Shown piece after piece: positions 55,637 through 64,000 of a stretch of DNA of 64,000 bases. The first letter of the stretch is position 1, and the number at the start of each line of letters is the position of its first letter. The DNA is from Salisaeta longa DSM 21114 (GTDB lineage Bacteria > Bacteroidota > Rhodothermia > Rhodothermales > Salinibacteraceae), in assembly GCF_000419585.1 (NCBI RefSeq), contig NZ_ATTH01000001.1, positions 146,005 to 210,004 on the forward strand, written 5' to 3'. Both the position numbers and the translations under genes were made by a program. Below the pieces are notes generated by a model. It searched no databases and had not been told where the DNA came from. It worked only from the letters and a program-made list of their open reading frames with translations.

Positions 55637-56403
55637 GTCGGGGAGGCGCCCAAGTGCATCGCGTGCGAGTGCCCCACGTGCCCAAAGGCGCGGCGCAGGC
55701 AGGCCTCGCTTAGGGCCGTGGCCGGCGGACCGTATTGGATTTGCTCCTGGTCGAGGAGCAGCACGTGGCTGGCGTGATGATACGCCGCATTCCAGTCGTG
55801 CGTAACCATTAAGATGGTGGCGTTTTGGGTGTGCCGATACGCCTCCAGGACGTCGTACAAGCCAGCGGCGCCGGTCGCGTCGACCCCGGTGGTCGGCTCA
55901 TCGAGCAGCAGAAGATCGGGGGTGTGCACCAGGGCCCGCGCGATGTACACGCGCTGTAGCTCGCCGCCCGAGAGTTCGGTGAGCGGGCGGTCGGCAAGGG
56001 CTGTGGCGTCTGCGCGCTTCAGGGCCGTCGTTACGCGCTGTTCGGCGTCCGGCGTTCGAAGCCATCCGCCCATCGGCCAACGCCGCTGTGCTGCAGCGTA
56101 CAACAGATCGGCGGCCCGCGTTGGAAACGTACGATCCAGCGTCTTGGCCTGTGGCACATAGCCAATGCGGCGCACCGGGCGCTGCGCCGGCGCGTGCCCC
56201 CATAGGTGCACGGTGCCCGTCGCCGCAGGAAGCAGGTCGAGCAAAACCTTCAGAATCGTCGTTTTGCCTGCTCCGTTCGGTCCTACGAGCGCCACAAAGT
56301 CGCCAGCATGCGCCGTAAAATGCACATTCCGCACCACCAACTGATGCCCCCGCCGCACCGACAAGTCGGCAATACGAACAGGCGGCGGCGAAGCATCAGG
56401 CAT
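55633..56403 (-). CDS. znuC: Metal ABC transporter ATP-binding protein
   Basis: 256 residues. Walker A GPNGAGKTT, Q-loop YVPQAKTLDRTFP, signature LSGGELQR, Walker B LLLLDEPTTGVD, switch His in VTHDW. ATG 56403 (MPDASPPPVRIADL) lies upstream of the ABC domain. Cytoplasmic ATPase for znuB. The HVGHSHAMHLG tail is His-rich, suggesting metal contact. Confidence 0.93.
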   Translation of the reverse strand: MPDASPPPVRIADLSVRRGHQLVVRNVHFTAHAGDFVALVGPNGAGKTTILKVLLDLLPAATGTVHLWGHAPAQRPVRRIGYVPQAKTLDRTFPTRAADLLYAAAQRRWPMGGWLRTPDAEQRVTTALKRADATALADRPLTELSGGELQRVYIARALVHTPDLLLLDEPTTGVDATGAAGLYDVLEAYRHTQNATILMVTHDWNAAYHHASHVLLLDQEQIQYGPPATALSEACLRRAFGHVGHSHAMHLGASPT

Positions 56404-56438
56404 GGACGATTTCGAGCGCAATGAAAAGCAGGCAGCGG

Positions 56439-56508
56439 GCCAACGGGCGGTGCGGGCGTAACGGACGTGTACTGCGCGCATTCTTCGTGGCACCTCACGC
56501 CCGTTGGC
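56439..56508. promoter_or_regulatory. 11-base inverted repeat upstream of znuC
   Basis: GCCAACGGGCG (56439-56449) and CGCCCGTTGGC (56498-56508) are perfectly complementary, separated by 48 bases, in the gap between znuC and the divergent membrane protein. It could form a leader hairpin or two operator half-sites. It does not match a known Zur box. Confidence 0.4.
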
Positions 56509-56563
56509 TCGTGTGAAAGTCCCGATGGCTCGTCATCGTTCCATTCATTGATGCTCCGGTTTC

Positions 56564-57022
56564 ATGATTAAAACGCTGTTCGTCATTCTCCACATTATCA
56601 CAGCCGCAGCGTGGTTCGGGCTAGGGCTGCGCCTGAGCAGCCGCGTGCGGGACGTGCTGAACCAGTCGGGGCAAGCGGCCAAAGCGCTTGCTGAAGATAC
56701 CGGTCAGACGGTGCGCTTCATGACGCTTTTTGCCGTACTCACACTGGTCTTTTCCTATGCGGCCTTCTTTTGGGCAGGCGGCTTCACCAATCCGGCGTAT
56801 GGGCCGCAGTATCATGCTGCCACATCGCTGATTGTGGTGCTGGTGCTGGTGCAGTGGTTCGCCATTCGTGGCGGGTGGCAAACGATTCAAGCAGCGGTTA
56901 CGACCGGAGCCGAAGGCTCACTCGACGGTGCGCGCAAACGCGTCGTCATTGGGACGGGCGTAGGGCACCTGCTGTGGCTCGTGCTCTTGGTTCTGATGTT
57001 CTGGACGCCGCTCATGGCATAA
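56564..57022 (+). CDS. Small multipass membrane protein
   Basis: 152 residues with four hydrophobic segments (about 3-24, 51-73, 82-104, 125-150). MIKTLFVILHIITAAAWFGLGLRLS resembles CopD/DUF2269-type membrane proteins, where a His-x-x-x-Ala-x-Trp-x-Gly pattern lies in helix 1. It is divergent from znuC and followed by a strong terminator. Function not known; a metal or heme role is possible. Confidence 0.65.
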   Translation: MIKTLFVILHIITAAAWFGLGLRLSSRVRDVLNQSGQAAKALAEDTGQTVRFMTLFAVLTLVFSYAAFFWAGGFTNPAYGPQYHAATSLIVVLVLVQWFAIRGGWQTIQAAVTTGAEGSLDGARKRVVIGTGVGHLLWLVLLVLMFWTPLMA

Positions 57023-57057
57023 CCGGCACAGCGCGCACTGCACGAAACGATGCAACG

Positions 57058-57095
57058 AAAAAAGCCCGAAGCCTCAGTGTGGGCCTCGGGCTTTT
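57058..57095. terminator. Bidirectional intrinsic terminator
   Basis: AAGCCCGA (57062-57069) pairs with TCGGGCTT (57086-57093), continued by GCC/GGC across one mismatch. A-run before and T-run after allow termination in both directions, serving the rightward membrane protein and the leftward nitrilase-like gene. Confidence 0.85.
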
Positions 57096-57127
57096 CTGTG
57101 GATACGGGGTGCGCGCAAGACGCCGCG

Positions 57128-57991
57128 TTAGACGGACACATCAACCGATGCCGTCGAGCGAACAGCGCCTTGCTCGTAGGCTTCCGTTTTGCGGTCGGGC
57201 AGGAAGAAGCGCTTGGCCGGCGCATCCTGCAGCAGCTCTTTGTCGAGGGAAGCCATGAGGATGATGGCTTCGCCCTGCGGGGCCTTGGCCACGACCCGGC
57301 CCAGCGGGTCGGCCACCACCGAGCCGCCGTCAAAGAACAGGCGGTCTTCGCGGCCCAACCGGTTGGCGCCGGCAACAAAATATCCCTGCTGGAATGCGGC
57401 CGTTTTTACTTCGGCTGCGGGTACGCCGCGGGCCCACCGCTTGCCCGCGCGCGACTGCGGTACGGCCACGATTTCGGCCCCATGTTCGGCAAGCCCCCGC
57501 ATGTATTCCGGAAAGTGGAAGTCGTACGACGTTGCAAGCCCGACCGTGCCCACCGACGTTTCAAACACGGGCGTGCCGCTGTCGCCGGGCGCGTAGTAAT
57601 CGCGGGCGTAGGCATCGCTGTACTGGGGCACGTGCATCATCCGCGAGGCGCCGACCAACGAGCCGTCGTGGTCTACGATGAACGAGGTGCAGTAGCCCGT
57701 ATCGCCGGCCCGCTCAAAAACATTCGCTACAATGGCAACATCGTACTCCTCGGCTGCCTCCTGCATCGACTCGGTCGTGGGGCCGGGTACGGTCTCGGCT
57801 AGGTCGAGCACGTCCACGAGGTCTTCGCGGTCCACGGGATCGATCTGTGGAAGATAGGGCGTGAAGGACAACTCCGGGAAGATGACAAGGCGGGCGCCGG
57901 CCTCGGCCGCATCTTTAATGGCGCGCAGGCTCTGTTGCGACGTCTCCATTGAGCTTTCTGAAACGTACTGCTGTACCAGTGCAATGTCCAT
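57128..57991 (-). CDS. Nitrilase-superfamily protein with altered catalytic triad
   Basis: 287 residues of the carbon-nitrogen hydrolase fold. Glu40 (VIFPELSFTPY) is present, but the position of catalytic Lys is Met118 (SRMMHVPQ instead of R-K-x-H-x-P) and the position of nucleophile Cys is Ser155 (LATSYDFHFPE). I checked both codons (ATG and TCG). The rest of the fold is intact (YYAPGDSGTPVFET, KTAAFQQGYFVAGANR). It may be a pseudoenzyme, or use different chemistry. The SPOR lipoprotein gene is 46 bases upstream. Confidence 0.8.
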   Translation of the reverse strand: MDIALVQQYVSESSMETSQQSLRAIKDAAEAGARLVIFPELSFTPYLPQIDPVDREDLVDVLDLAETVPGPTTESMQEAAEEYDVAIVANVFERAGDTGYCTSFIVDHDGSLVGASRMMHVPQYSDAYARDYYAPGDSGTPVFETSVGTVGLATSYDFHFPEYMRGLAEHGAEIVAVPQSRAGKRWARGVPAAEVKTAAFQQGYFVAGANRLGREDRLFFDGGSVVADPLGRVVAKAPQGEAIILMASLDKELLQDAPAKRFFLPDRKTEAYEQGAVRSTASVDVSV

Positions 57992-58037
57992 GGGGTATGT
58001 GTAGGTGGTGAGGTAAACGATGAAGGAATGCGCGTCG

Positions 58038-58442
58038 TTAGGGGGCCACGCGATGCGGAACGACAAACGCGTTGGGGAACGCCGACTGTGCGGTTTGGAG
58101 GGCGGCGCGTGCCCGCTGCTCCGTGATGAACGGCCCGAGGCGCACGCGATAAAAGGGAGGCTTCCACACAATCCGCACGGGCGGGTCATCGTAGGAGGCA
58201 AGGGCTTCGGGGCGCGGGCGCAGGGTGCGCCACCACGCAAAGGTAGCAGCCACCACAGAGTCGGCCCGCGCTTTGGCATCGACCTGATCGAGCTGCACCA
58301 GGTACACCCGCTCCACGGGGCGTCCCGGGCGTTCGGCCGGCGGCGCGGGGGCACCGGCCGACGGCGCCGTATTGCGCGGGGTTGCGCACCCGGCAAGAAG
58401 CAGGGCGAGCCCGCCGGCAACAAAAACACGAGACAGCGTCAT
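58038..58442 (-). CDS. SPOR-domain-like lipoprotein
   Basis: 134 residues. Lipoprotein signal peptide with lipobox LLAGC (Cys19), Pro/Ala-rich linker, then a short SPOR-like fold: VYLVQLDQVDAKARADSVVAATF ... FYRVRLGPFITEQRARAALQTAQSAFPNAFVV. Probably an outer-membrane-anchored peptidoglycan-binding protein. It precedes the nitrilase-like gene on the same strand. Confidence 0.8.
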   Translation of the reverse strand: MTLSRVFVAGGLALLLAGCATPRNTAPSAGAPAPPAERPGRPVERVYLVQLDQVDAKARADSVVAATFAWWRTLRPRPEALASYDDPPVRIVWKPPFYRVRLGPFITEQRARAALQTAQSAFPNAFVVPHRVAP

Positions 58443-58550
58443 GGATGAAGGCCTTCGTTAGGTGAAGCAGGTCGGCGCAGCACGATCCCATACGGGATGG
58501 CACACGCGTGTTCAATATAGGAACAGAGCGAACCCGAACGCAACGTTTGC

Positions 58551-59183
58551 TTAATCGCCGCTGCGCTGAACGGCAAGATGCACGGTAGCGGCGCGGCCCG
58601 CAAGGAAGCCGCCCTCGTCTAGCGGCCCGTCGATGGGTTCGCATTGCACCACCCGGTCGGCAGCAAAGGCCGCGCGCAGCTCGGCGGGCGGCACCATCCG
58701 ATCGGGGCGGGTAGGCCCGACCCGGTCGAAGGATCCTTCAAGGTGTGCCGGCCGAAACCAAGCGCCCAGCATCCACCCGCCGGGGCGCACACTGTTGCGT
58801 AGCGCAGCGTACAGCGCCGGGCGCTCGTGCGGAAGCAATTGCACGAAGGTGGCAAGGGCGACGTCCCAGCGCCGCGGCGGCGACCACGTGCGCAGGTCGG
58901 CGTGTATCGTTTCGAGCGCGGTATCAGCTGCCGCGGCAGCCGCGGCGGCACGATCGAGCGCGGCCCGCGAGAAATCGACCGCCGTGCAGGTGCATTCCTT
59001 CGCGTGGGCCAGGGCAACCAGCGAGCGCGCGTCGCCCGCGCCAAGGCCCACGACGGCGCTGCCGGGCGCGATGCGGTGGGCCTGCTGCCGCACGATAGCC
59101 GCGGGCTGCGTGCCAAACGGTGCGGCCTGCGCACGATACCGTGCATCCCAGAAATCGGGTGTACTGCTTGGGCGGTCAGGCAT
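58551..59183 (-). CDS. Class I SAM-dependent methyltransferase
   Basis: 210 residues. FWDARYRAQAAPFGTQPA is the start usual for TehB/TPMT-like methyltransferases; SAM motif AVVGLGAGDARSLVALA (Gly-rich loop with G-x-G-x-x), then TAVDFSRAALDRA. ATG 59183 overlaps the pepF stop by eight bases, so it is in the pepF operon. Substrate unknown. Confidence 0.82.
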   Translation of the reverse strand: MPDRPSSTPDFWDARYRAQAAPFGTQPAAIVRQQAHRIAPGSAVVGLGAGDARSLVALAHAKECTCTAVDFSRAALDRAAAAAAAADTALETIHADLRTWSPPRRWDVALATFVQLLPHERPALYAALRNSVRPGGWMLGAWFRPAHLEGSFDRVGPTRPDRMVPPAELRAAFAADRVVQCEPIDGPLDEGGFLAGRAATVHLAVQRSGD

Positions 59184-60984
59184 GGGGCGCGGCATCGGTC
59201 GGGGACGCATCACGGTCGGCCAGGGCCTCCGCGCGGCCAATCAGGTCCTCGATGGCCGTGAGGCCCCGCTGCCAGAAGTCGACAGCGGTAAGGTCGACGC
59301 CCAGCGGCGCCATCAGCCGGTGGGGCCAGTCGGAGCCGCCGGCCCGCAGCACGTCCAGGTACCGGTCGGCAAAGGCATCGCCGGCGTGCCGGTAGCGTTC
59401 GTACAGCGCCAGCACGAGCAGCTCGCCAAACGCGTAGGCGTACACGTAGCCGGGGGTGTGAATGAAGTGCGGGATGTAGCTCCACCAGTGCCGGTAATCA
59501 TCCGTTAGGGTTACGGCGCCGTCAAACATGGCCGTTTGCGTTTCCAGCCAGGCCGCATCGAGCGCGTCGGTCGACAGCTCGCCCTCGGTGCGCCGCGCGG
59601 TGTGTATGCGGGCCTCGAAGCGGTTCATGGCCACTTGCCGGAAGACCGTGGCCAGCGTGTCGTCGATCTTGCTCACGAGCAGGGCCAGCCGGTTGCCGGG
59701 ATCTTCTTCCTGGGCCAGCAGGCGCTGAAAGACGAGCATTTCGCCAAACACGGAGGCCGTTTCGGCGGTGGTGAGCGGCGTGCCGTGGTGAAAGATCGTT
59801 TGCTCGCGCGAGAGGAATTGATGCACGCCGTGCCCCAGCTCGTGCGCCAGCGTCTGTACGTCGCGCGGGCGGCCGGTATAGTTCATCAGCACGTACGGAT
59901 GCGCACTCGGCACCGTGCCATGGCTAAAGGCCCCGCTCCGCTTCCCTTCGCCCACGGCGGCATCGATCCAGTCTTCGGCAAAGAAGCGGCGGGCCACATC
60001 GGCCATGTCGGGGTGAAAGTCGGCGTAGGCGCGCAGCACCACGTCTTGCGCATCGGACCAGTCGTAGCGCGTGTCGGCCGCGGCCACCGGGGCGTAGCGG
60101 TCGTAGTCGTAGAGCGTGTCGAGGTCGAGCAGGCGGCGCTTGAGGCGGTAGAATCGCCCCACGAGGTCGTAGCGCTCGGTAACCGCCGTAATGAGCGCAT
60201 CGACCGTGGCATCGTCCACCTCGTTGGCTTCGTTGCGGCTTTGCATCCAGTGGTCGTATCCGCGCAACCGATCGGTGGCCGCTTTGTCTGCAAGCACCGT
60301 GTTAAAGACGAACGTAAAGGTGCGCAGCTCCTCGGTAAGGCCCTCGGTAAACGCCGCAGCAGCGCGGCGGCGCACGTCCCGATCGGCGGTGTAGAGCTTC
60401 GAGAGGATCTCCTGCTGCGTGAGCGTTTCCCCGTCCATCGAAAAGCGCAGCGCGCCAACGGTCTCATCGAAGAAGCGCGCCCAGGCGCTGCGGCCCGTCA
60501 CCTGCATCTCCGACAGAATCTTTTCCTCGGGCTCGCTCAGGATGTGGGCCTTGTGGGCTTGCTCCAGCGCCAGGTAGTGCCGGTAGGGCGCCAGGGCGTC
60601 ATGCTGCAGGCGCTCGTGGGCTACGGCCTCGTCAATCGCGGCCCACTCCACGTTCACAAACAGCAGTTGCTTGTGGATTTGGGTGTAGCGCTCGCGCGTC
60701 TTTTGGAGGAGCGCGCCGCGGGCGGGGTCGTTGGTGTCGGTCGACCAGTGCAGGTAGGCATAGGCGTACGCACGGCCGATGCGATCTTGCAGGTCGGCCA
60801 CCGTCGCCAGCGCTTCGGCGAGGGCGGGCGCATCGAGGGCGGCGATTTGTCCGTGGTAGCGCTCGGCAAACGCCGCCGCCTCTTCGGCCAGCGTGGCCAG
60901 CGTATCGTCGAGCGTATCCGGCGAAGCGTGCAGGTCGGAGAGGTCCCAGCGAACGTGCTCGGCCCCCGTGGCGGTCTGTTCCAT
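59176..60984 (-). CDS. pepF: Oligoendopeptidase F (M3 family)
   Basis: 602 residues. Zinc HExxH motif is HELGHGVH (H381-H385), with downstream third ligand Glu in TAETASVFGEMLVF. Length and N-terminal domain match PepF/M3B oligopeptidases, which cleave short cytoplasmic peptides. No signal peptide. The methyltransferase gene overlaps its end. Confidence 0.95.
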   Translation of the reverse strand: MEQTATGAEHVRWDLSDLHASPDTLDDTLATLAEEAAAFAERYHGQIAALDAPALAEALATVADLQDRIGRAYAYAYLHWSTDTNDPARGALLQKTRERYTQIHKQLLFVNVEWAAIDEAVAHERLQHDALAPYRHYLALEQAHKAHILSEPEEKILSEMQVTGRSAWARFFDETVGALRFSMDGETLTQQEILSKLYTADRDVRRRAAAAFTEGLTEELRTFTFVFNTVLADKAATDRLRGYDHWMQSRNEANEVDDATVDALITAVTERYDLVGRFYRLKRRLLDLDTLYDYDRYAPVAAADTRYDWSDAQDVVLRAYADFHPDMADVARRFFAEDWIDAAVGEGKRSGAFSHGTVPSAHPYVLMNYTGRPRDVQTLAHELGHGVHQFLSREQTIFHHGTPLTTAETASVFGEMLVFQRLLAQEEDPGNRLALLVSKIDDTLATVFRQVAMNRFEARIHTARRTEGELSTDALDAAWLETQTAMFDGAVTLTDDYRHWWSYIPHFIHTPGYVYAYAFGELLVLALYERYRHAGDAFADRYLDVLRAGGSDWPHRLMAPLGVDLTAVDFWQRGLTAIEDLIGRAEALADRDASPTDAAPHA

Positions 60985-61098
60985 AGGGCAAAAGGAAAAG
61001 ATGAAAGGGTGCGTCGTGCTGCTGAACCCCGCCGGCCTGCTTTTGTTGTCGCGGCGCCCGCGTGCTGTGAAGCGGCCCTGGCGCGTACTACGAGTGCG

Positions 61099-62280
61099 CT
61101 ACGAGAGGACGCGGTAGTTGCGCACGCTCCACAGCACCTGCTGCACCACCACGCGCACGGTAGTGGCCAGCGGAATGGCAACGAGCATGCCCACGATGCC
61201 GGCGAGCTGCGCCCCGATGAGCACGACAAACAAAATGACCAGCGGGTGCGCCTGCGCGGCCCGCGAGAAGATGATGGGCTGCAGCAGCACGTTGTCCGCC
61301 AGTTGCGTAAGCAGCATGGCCACGGCCACGCCCGGCACCAACGCAAAGTTGCCGGTTTGGGCAATGCCCACAATGGTGCCGCCCACAAAGCCCATGAACG
61401 GCCCAAAGTACGGGATGGTGTTGGCCAATCCCGTAAAGATGCCAATGGCCACCGGGTTTTGCAGACCAATGATAGCGAGGAACGAAGATGCCAGGATGGC
61501 GATGAGCGTGGCTTGCAGGAACAGCGCGCGGAAGTAGCGCCCAATGTTCTCCTCCACCTTGTCCAAAATCGCCAGGGTGATCTCAAAGTAACGATTCGGA
61601 ATCATGCCCAGCATGTACTGCCGGATTTGTGCGCCGTCCTTCAGCAAAAAGAAGGTGATGAAGGGAATGATGATAGCGGCGTACACAATGTTGGTGAGGA
61701 GCGCCACCACCGAACTCACCGTCTGCGCCACCTGATTGCCCTCGATGAGGTCGCCCTGCACGAGGTTGGAAAGCGCCTGGCGCACATTGCGCACCACCAC
61801 CCCATCCTCCAGGTGGATTGGCGAGACACGCTGGAGCCAGTTCTCGGTGTATGCCGCGGCATTGGCAATGGCATCGATGGAGATGAGCTGCGACAGCTCG
61901 CGGACCTGTCCGGCCACAAATGGAATGAGTGAGTTGGCCAGGATGGCGATGACACCGCCAATGGCAACAAACGACAGCAAGATGGCCGGTGTGCGGCGGA
62001 GGCCCAGCGCTTGAATCCGGTCGACCACCGGGCGCAGCAAGTAAGCAATGATGCCGCCTACCACCAAATAGGTTACGAGGGCGGCAAAATACCAGAGGAG
62101 CCAGCCCGCGGCCGCCAGCACACCGATCGCCAGCGCCCAGCGAAGCACACGCTCAATGGTGAATCCGTCCCCCGACCCCTTCGGCGCGCGCGGATGTTGT
62201 GGGGCAGGCTGCTGCCCACGCGGCGATACGGCGCGGTGCTGCGGCGGCGGTACGGTACGAGGCAGCGGTTCATCGGGCAT
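61099..62280 (-). CDS. AI-2E/PerM-family transporter
   Basis: 393 residues. Short Pro-rich cytoplasmic N-terminus and about eight hydrophobic helices; LVVGGIIAYLLRPVVDRIQALGLRRTPAILLSF, PFITFFLLKDG and NTIPYFGPFMGFVGG are family segments. Relatives transport autoinducer-2, Na+/H+ or other substrates; none can be assigned. ATG 62280 (MPDEPLPRTV) is the best start. Confidence 0.88.
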   Translation of the reverse strand: MPDEPLPRTVPPPQHRAVSPRGQQPAPQHPRAPKGSGDGFTIERVLRWALAIGVLAAAGWLLWYFAALVTYLVVGGIIAYLLRPVVDRIQALGLRRTPAILLSFVAIGGVIAILANSLIPFVAGQVRELSQLISIDAIANAAAYTENWLQRVSPIHLEDGVVVRNVRQALSNLVQGDLIEGNQVAQTVSSVVALLTNIVYAAIIIPFITFFLLKDGAQIRQYMLGMIPNRYFEITLAILDKVEENIGRYFRALFLQATLIAILASSFLAIIGLQNPVAIGIFTGLANTIPYFGPFMGFVGGTIVGIAQTGNFALVPGVAVAMLLTQLADNVLLQPIIFSRAAQAHPLVILFVVLIGAQLAGIVGMLVAIPLATTVRVVVQQVLWSVRNYRVLS

Positions 62281-62455
62281 GGCACCAGCGAATGCAAGAG
62301 ATGAGCGCGGATAAGAACAGCCGTCCCAGCGGCTACCGAAAGTAACAGGAGCGCACAACCAAAATGCAACCGGCGGGCCGCATGATCCAAACGATCACAG
62401 CGGATCTTCGCTCGGGCGTTTGGGCTGTGGGCTGCGTAGCGGACGGGCGGTGCAT

Positions 62456-62496
62456 CAAAAAACGCCCCGATCAGCCGTTACGGCCGGTCGGGGCGT
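62456..62496 (-). terminator. Intrinsic terminator of the metalloprotease gene
   Basis: On the minus strand ACGCCCCGA (62488-62496 complement) pairs with TCGGGGCGT (62462-62470 complement) followed by T6. A further GCCG/CGGC inside lengthens the stem. It lies 58 bases beyond the stop of the leftward metalloprotease gene. Confidence 0.9.
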
Positions 62497-62553
62497 AGCG
62501 TGCGTCCCGGAGCGGAAGCCGGGCGCCGTTTGCTTTGCAGCAGAATCTGCCGG

Positions 62554-64000
62554 TTAGGCATCCTGCTCCGGGTTCAGCGTCCGGTCGATGCGCTCCAGCG
62601 CGTCGCGCAGATGCATCTCGGTGGCATCGTCGCTTGTGCGGCGGAGGGCGCGCGCAATGTTGTCTTGCAGCGTATTCAGCTCGCTGCGCACCAGTGCGCG
62701 GAGGTCCGACTGCACCACGTTTACGGGCGTGTAGATGAGATAATCCTCGGCCCAGTCCGGCAGCTCCATCGGTTCGATGTCTTCCGTCATGAGGTAGTGC
62801 ATGCGCTGCAGGTAGCCGCGCTGCAGGTTGCGGCGGAACGGCCCAATGGCTTCGCCGTCGTCAAGCTCGCTCCATACGCCATTGCGCAGGTCGGCAAACA
62901 TGGCCTCGGCCGGGTAGGGCGCCACATCGGTTTCCACCGCCTCGGCTTCCAGCAAGCGCGCAATGCGCTGCGGATCGAGGATGAGGTTGAGCGCATCTAC
63001 TTGCTCCTCGCGGATGCGGTTCATGGTACCGGTGGCTTCAAAGCGGCGCGTCACCTCAGCATTTACGAGCCAGGCGGGCGTCGCAAAGCCGTGGTCGATC
63101 AGGAACTGCATGGCGCGCTCCTGTTTCTCGCGGGCCACGGGTGTGTACACCGGTCCATCTTGGTTGTATGTTTTAAACGTCTCGTAGACGCCGCCCACGG
63201 TGCGCCCCACGTGGCCGAGGTAGCGGCCCCATTGGTTGACAACCGCGCCGTAGAGCTCTTCCAGCGTCTCGTAGTTCGCGCCGTCTTTGCGGGTCCACTC
63301 CACCAAGTTGGGCACGGTCCGCTTCAAGTTGGCCAGCCCCAGTTCGCTCGCGCGCACCGCGTCGTGGCCGATGTCTTCACGCTGCGACCGCGGATCGACC
63401 GGCGCAAGTGTTTGCCGTCCGTAGAAGTAGTACGGGTCGCCTGCGTGGCTGCGCACCCACTCGTCGAGGGTTTCGGTATCCGCTTCAGGCGATCCCTCGA
63501 TGTCGGTGTAGCCCCACTTGATGGCCCACTTGTCGTAGATGCCAATCTTGGGCATAAAATTGGTCACGCCATCGCCGGGCTGTGCCACGTAGTTGAAGCG
63601 GGCATAGTCCATGATGGAAGGCGCCGTGCCGTGTGTCTTCATGTACGACGGCGAGCGGAGCGAGTCGACCGGGACGGCATAGCTAGAGCCCCAGTTGTGC
63701 GGCAGGCCGATGGTGTGGCCGACCTCGTGGGCCGCCACAAATGCAATGAGCTTGCCCATCACCTCGGTGTCGAACGTGCGCCCGCGGGCTTCGGCATTGG
63801 CCGCGGCTGTCTGGACGAAGTACCAGTTGCGCAGCAGGTTCATCACGTTATGGTACCAGCCGATGTCCGATTCCAGGATTTCGCCGGTCCGCGGGTCGTG
63901 CACGTGCGGACCGTAGGCGTTCTGGACGTCGGAGGCAAAGTAGCGGATGGTGGAGTAGCGGATGTCGTCGGGGTCGAAGGTCGAGTCGGCCTCCGAGGGC
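62554..64000 (-). CDS. Zinc-dependent metalloprotease (DUF5117-type), partial
   Basis: The C-terminal 482 residues; the N-terminus lies beyond the right edge. Reads in frame to the edge (PSEADSTFDPDDIRYSTIRYFAS). Zinc site HEVGHTIGLPHNW (H-E-x-x-H-x-x-G-x-x-H, metzincin-like) lies near window position 63730. Domain order is that of Bacteroidota/Rhodothermota secreted peptidases with DUF5117/5118. Probably exported; signal peptide not visible here. The first methionine-type codon in the window (GTG 63901-63903) is internal, not the start. Confidence 0.9.
   Translation of the reverse strand, partial: PSEADSTFDPDDIRYSTIRYFASDVQNAYGPHVHDPRTGEILESDIGWYHNVMNLLRNWYFVQTAAANAEARGRTFDTEVMGKLIAFVAAHEVGHTIGLPHNWGSSYAVPVDSLRSPSYMKTHGTAPSIMDYARFNYVAQPGDGVTNFMPKIGIYDKWAIKWGYTDIEGSPEADTETLDEWVRSHAGDPYYFYGRQTLAPVDPRSQREDIGHDAVRASELGLANLKRTVPNLVEWTRKDGANYETLEELYGAVVNQWGRYLGHVGRTVGGVYETFKTYNQDGPVYTPVAREKQERAMQFLIDHGFATPAWLVNAEVTRRFEATGTMNRIREEQVDALNLILDPQRIARLLEAEAVETDVAPYPAEAMFADLRNGVWSELDDGEAIGPFRRNLQRGYLQRMHYLMTEDIEPMELPDWAEDYLIYTPVNVVQSDLRALVRSELNTLQDNIARALRRTSDDATEMHLRDALERIDRTLNPEQDA

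Noticed and set aside
59536-61932. 798-codon open frame on the plus strand
   Set aside because: It is antisense to pepF and the AI-2E family gene, which have clear motifs. GC-rich codon use leaves few stops in this frame and the translation has no domains.

Overview
The window reads as ordinary, gene-dense chromosome from a high-GC Gram-negative bacterium. I infer a halophilic member of the Rhodothermota (Salinibacter/Salisaeta-like). The grounds are an HU-SPOR fusion protein, menaquinone synthesis, outer-membrane and TamB genes, strongly acidic low-complexity segments (HU-SPOR linker, PdhA N-terminus, PdhC linker), and starts that mostly lack a Shine-Dalgarno sequence. This is inference from gene content, not a database match. 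I see no rRNA, tRNA, insertion sequence, prophage or CRISPR array.

Layout. 1-1395: groEL (cut by the window edge) and groES behind a CIRCE-type inverted repeat. 1538-7555: galT-like, DedA, a PlsC-type/GNAT acyltransferase pair, a cobalamin-binding-type protein, thiD and a secreted protein. 7609-9539: a partner-switching module (STAS antagonist, HATPase anti-sigma, response regulator with PP2C phosphatase) without a sigma factor. 9948-12634: zinc/manganese-binding lipoprotein followed by an outer-membrane barrel. 12781-15975: mini-HU, HU-SPOR, ExbB and ExbD. 16110-19391: yebC, hemY and a VOC dioxygenase. 19633-25778: five tightly overlapping polysaccharide genes (four glycosyltransferases and a Wzy/ligase-like membrane protein). 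26137-29691: a 1184-residue cytochrome c/Ig/PA14 protein behind a structured-looking leader. 29699-34810: tamB. 35127-39634: pdhA-pdhB-pdhC-metallophosphoesterase. 39650-41443: queA-ispD. 41620-44947: menA-menC-menE. 45143-51795: MFS transporter, pdxJ-era-glutamine amidotransferase, a pseudopilin-like/PilM-like pair, rsmD and coaD. 51833-57022: aspartate aminotransferase, sensor kinase, znuCB and a small membrane protein. 57128-64000: a nitrilase-fold protein lacking two triad residues, SPOR lipoprotein, methyltransferase, pepF, AI-2E family permease and a zinc metalloprotease cut by the window edge.

Most genes are housekeeping. The parts that stand out are the cytochrome-PA14 protein beside the polysaccharide locus, the acyltransferase pair, the sigma-less partner switch, the degenerate nitrilase-fold protein, the isolated pseudopilin-like/PilM-like pair, the split zinc transporter, and a single hairpin with type I-E CRISPR-repeat geometry. 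No wholly new multi-gene system can be demonstrated from the sequence alone.
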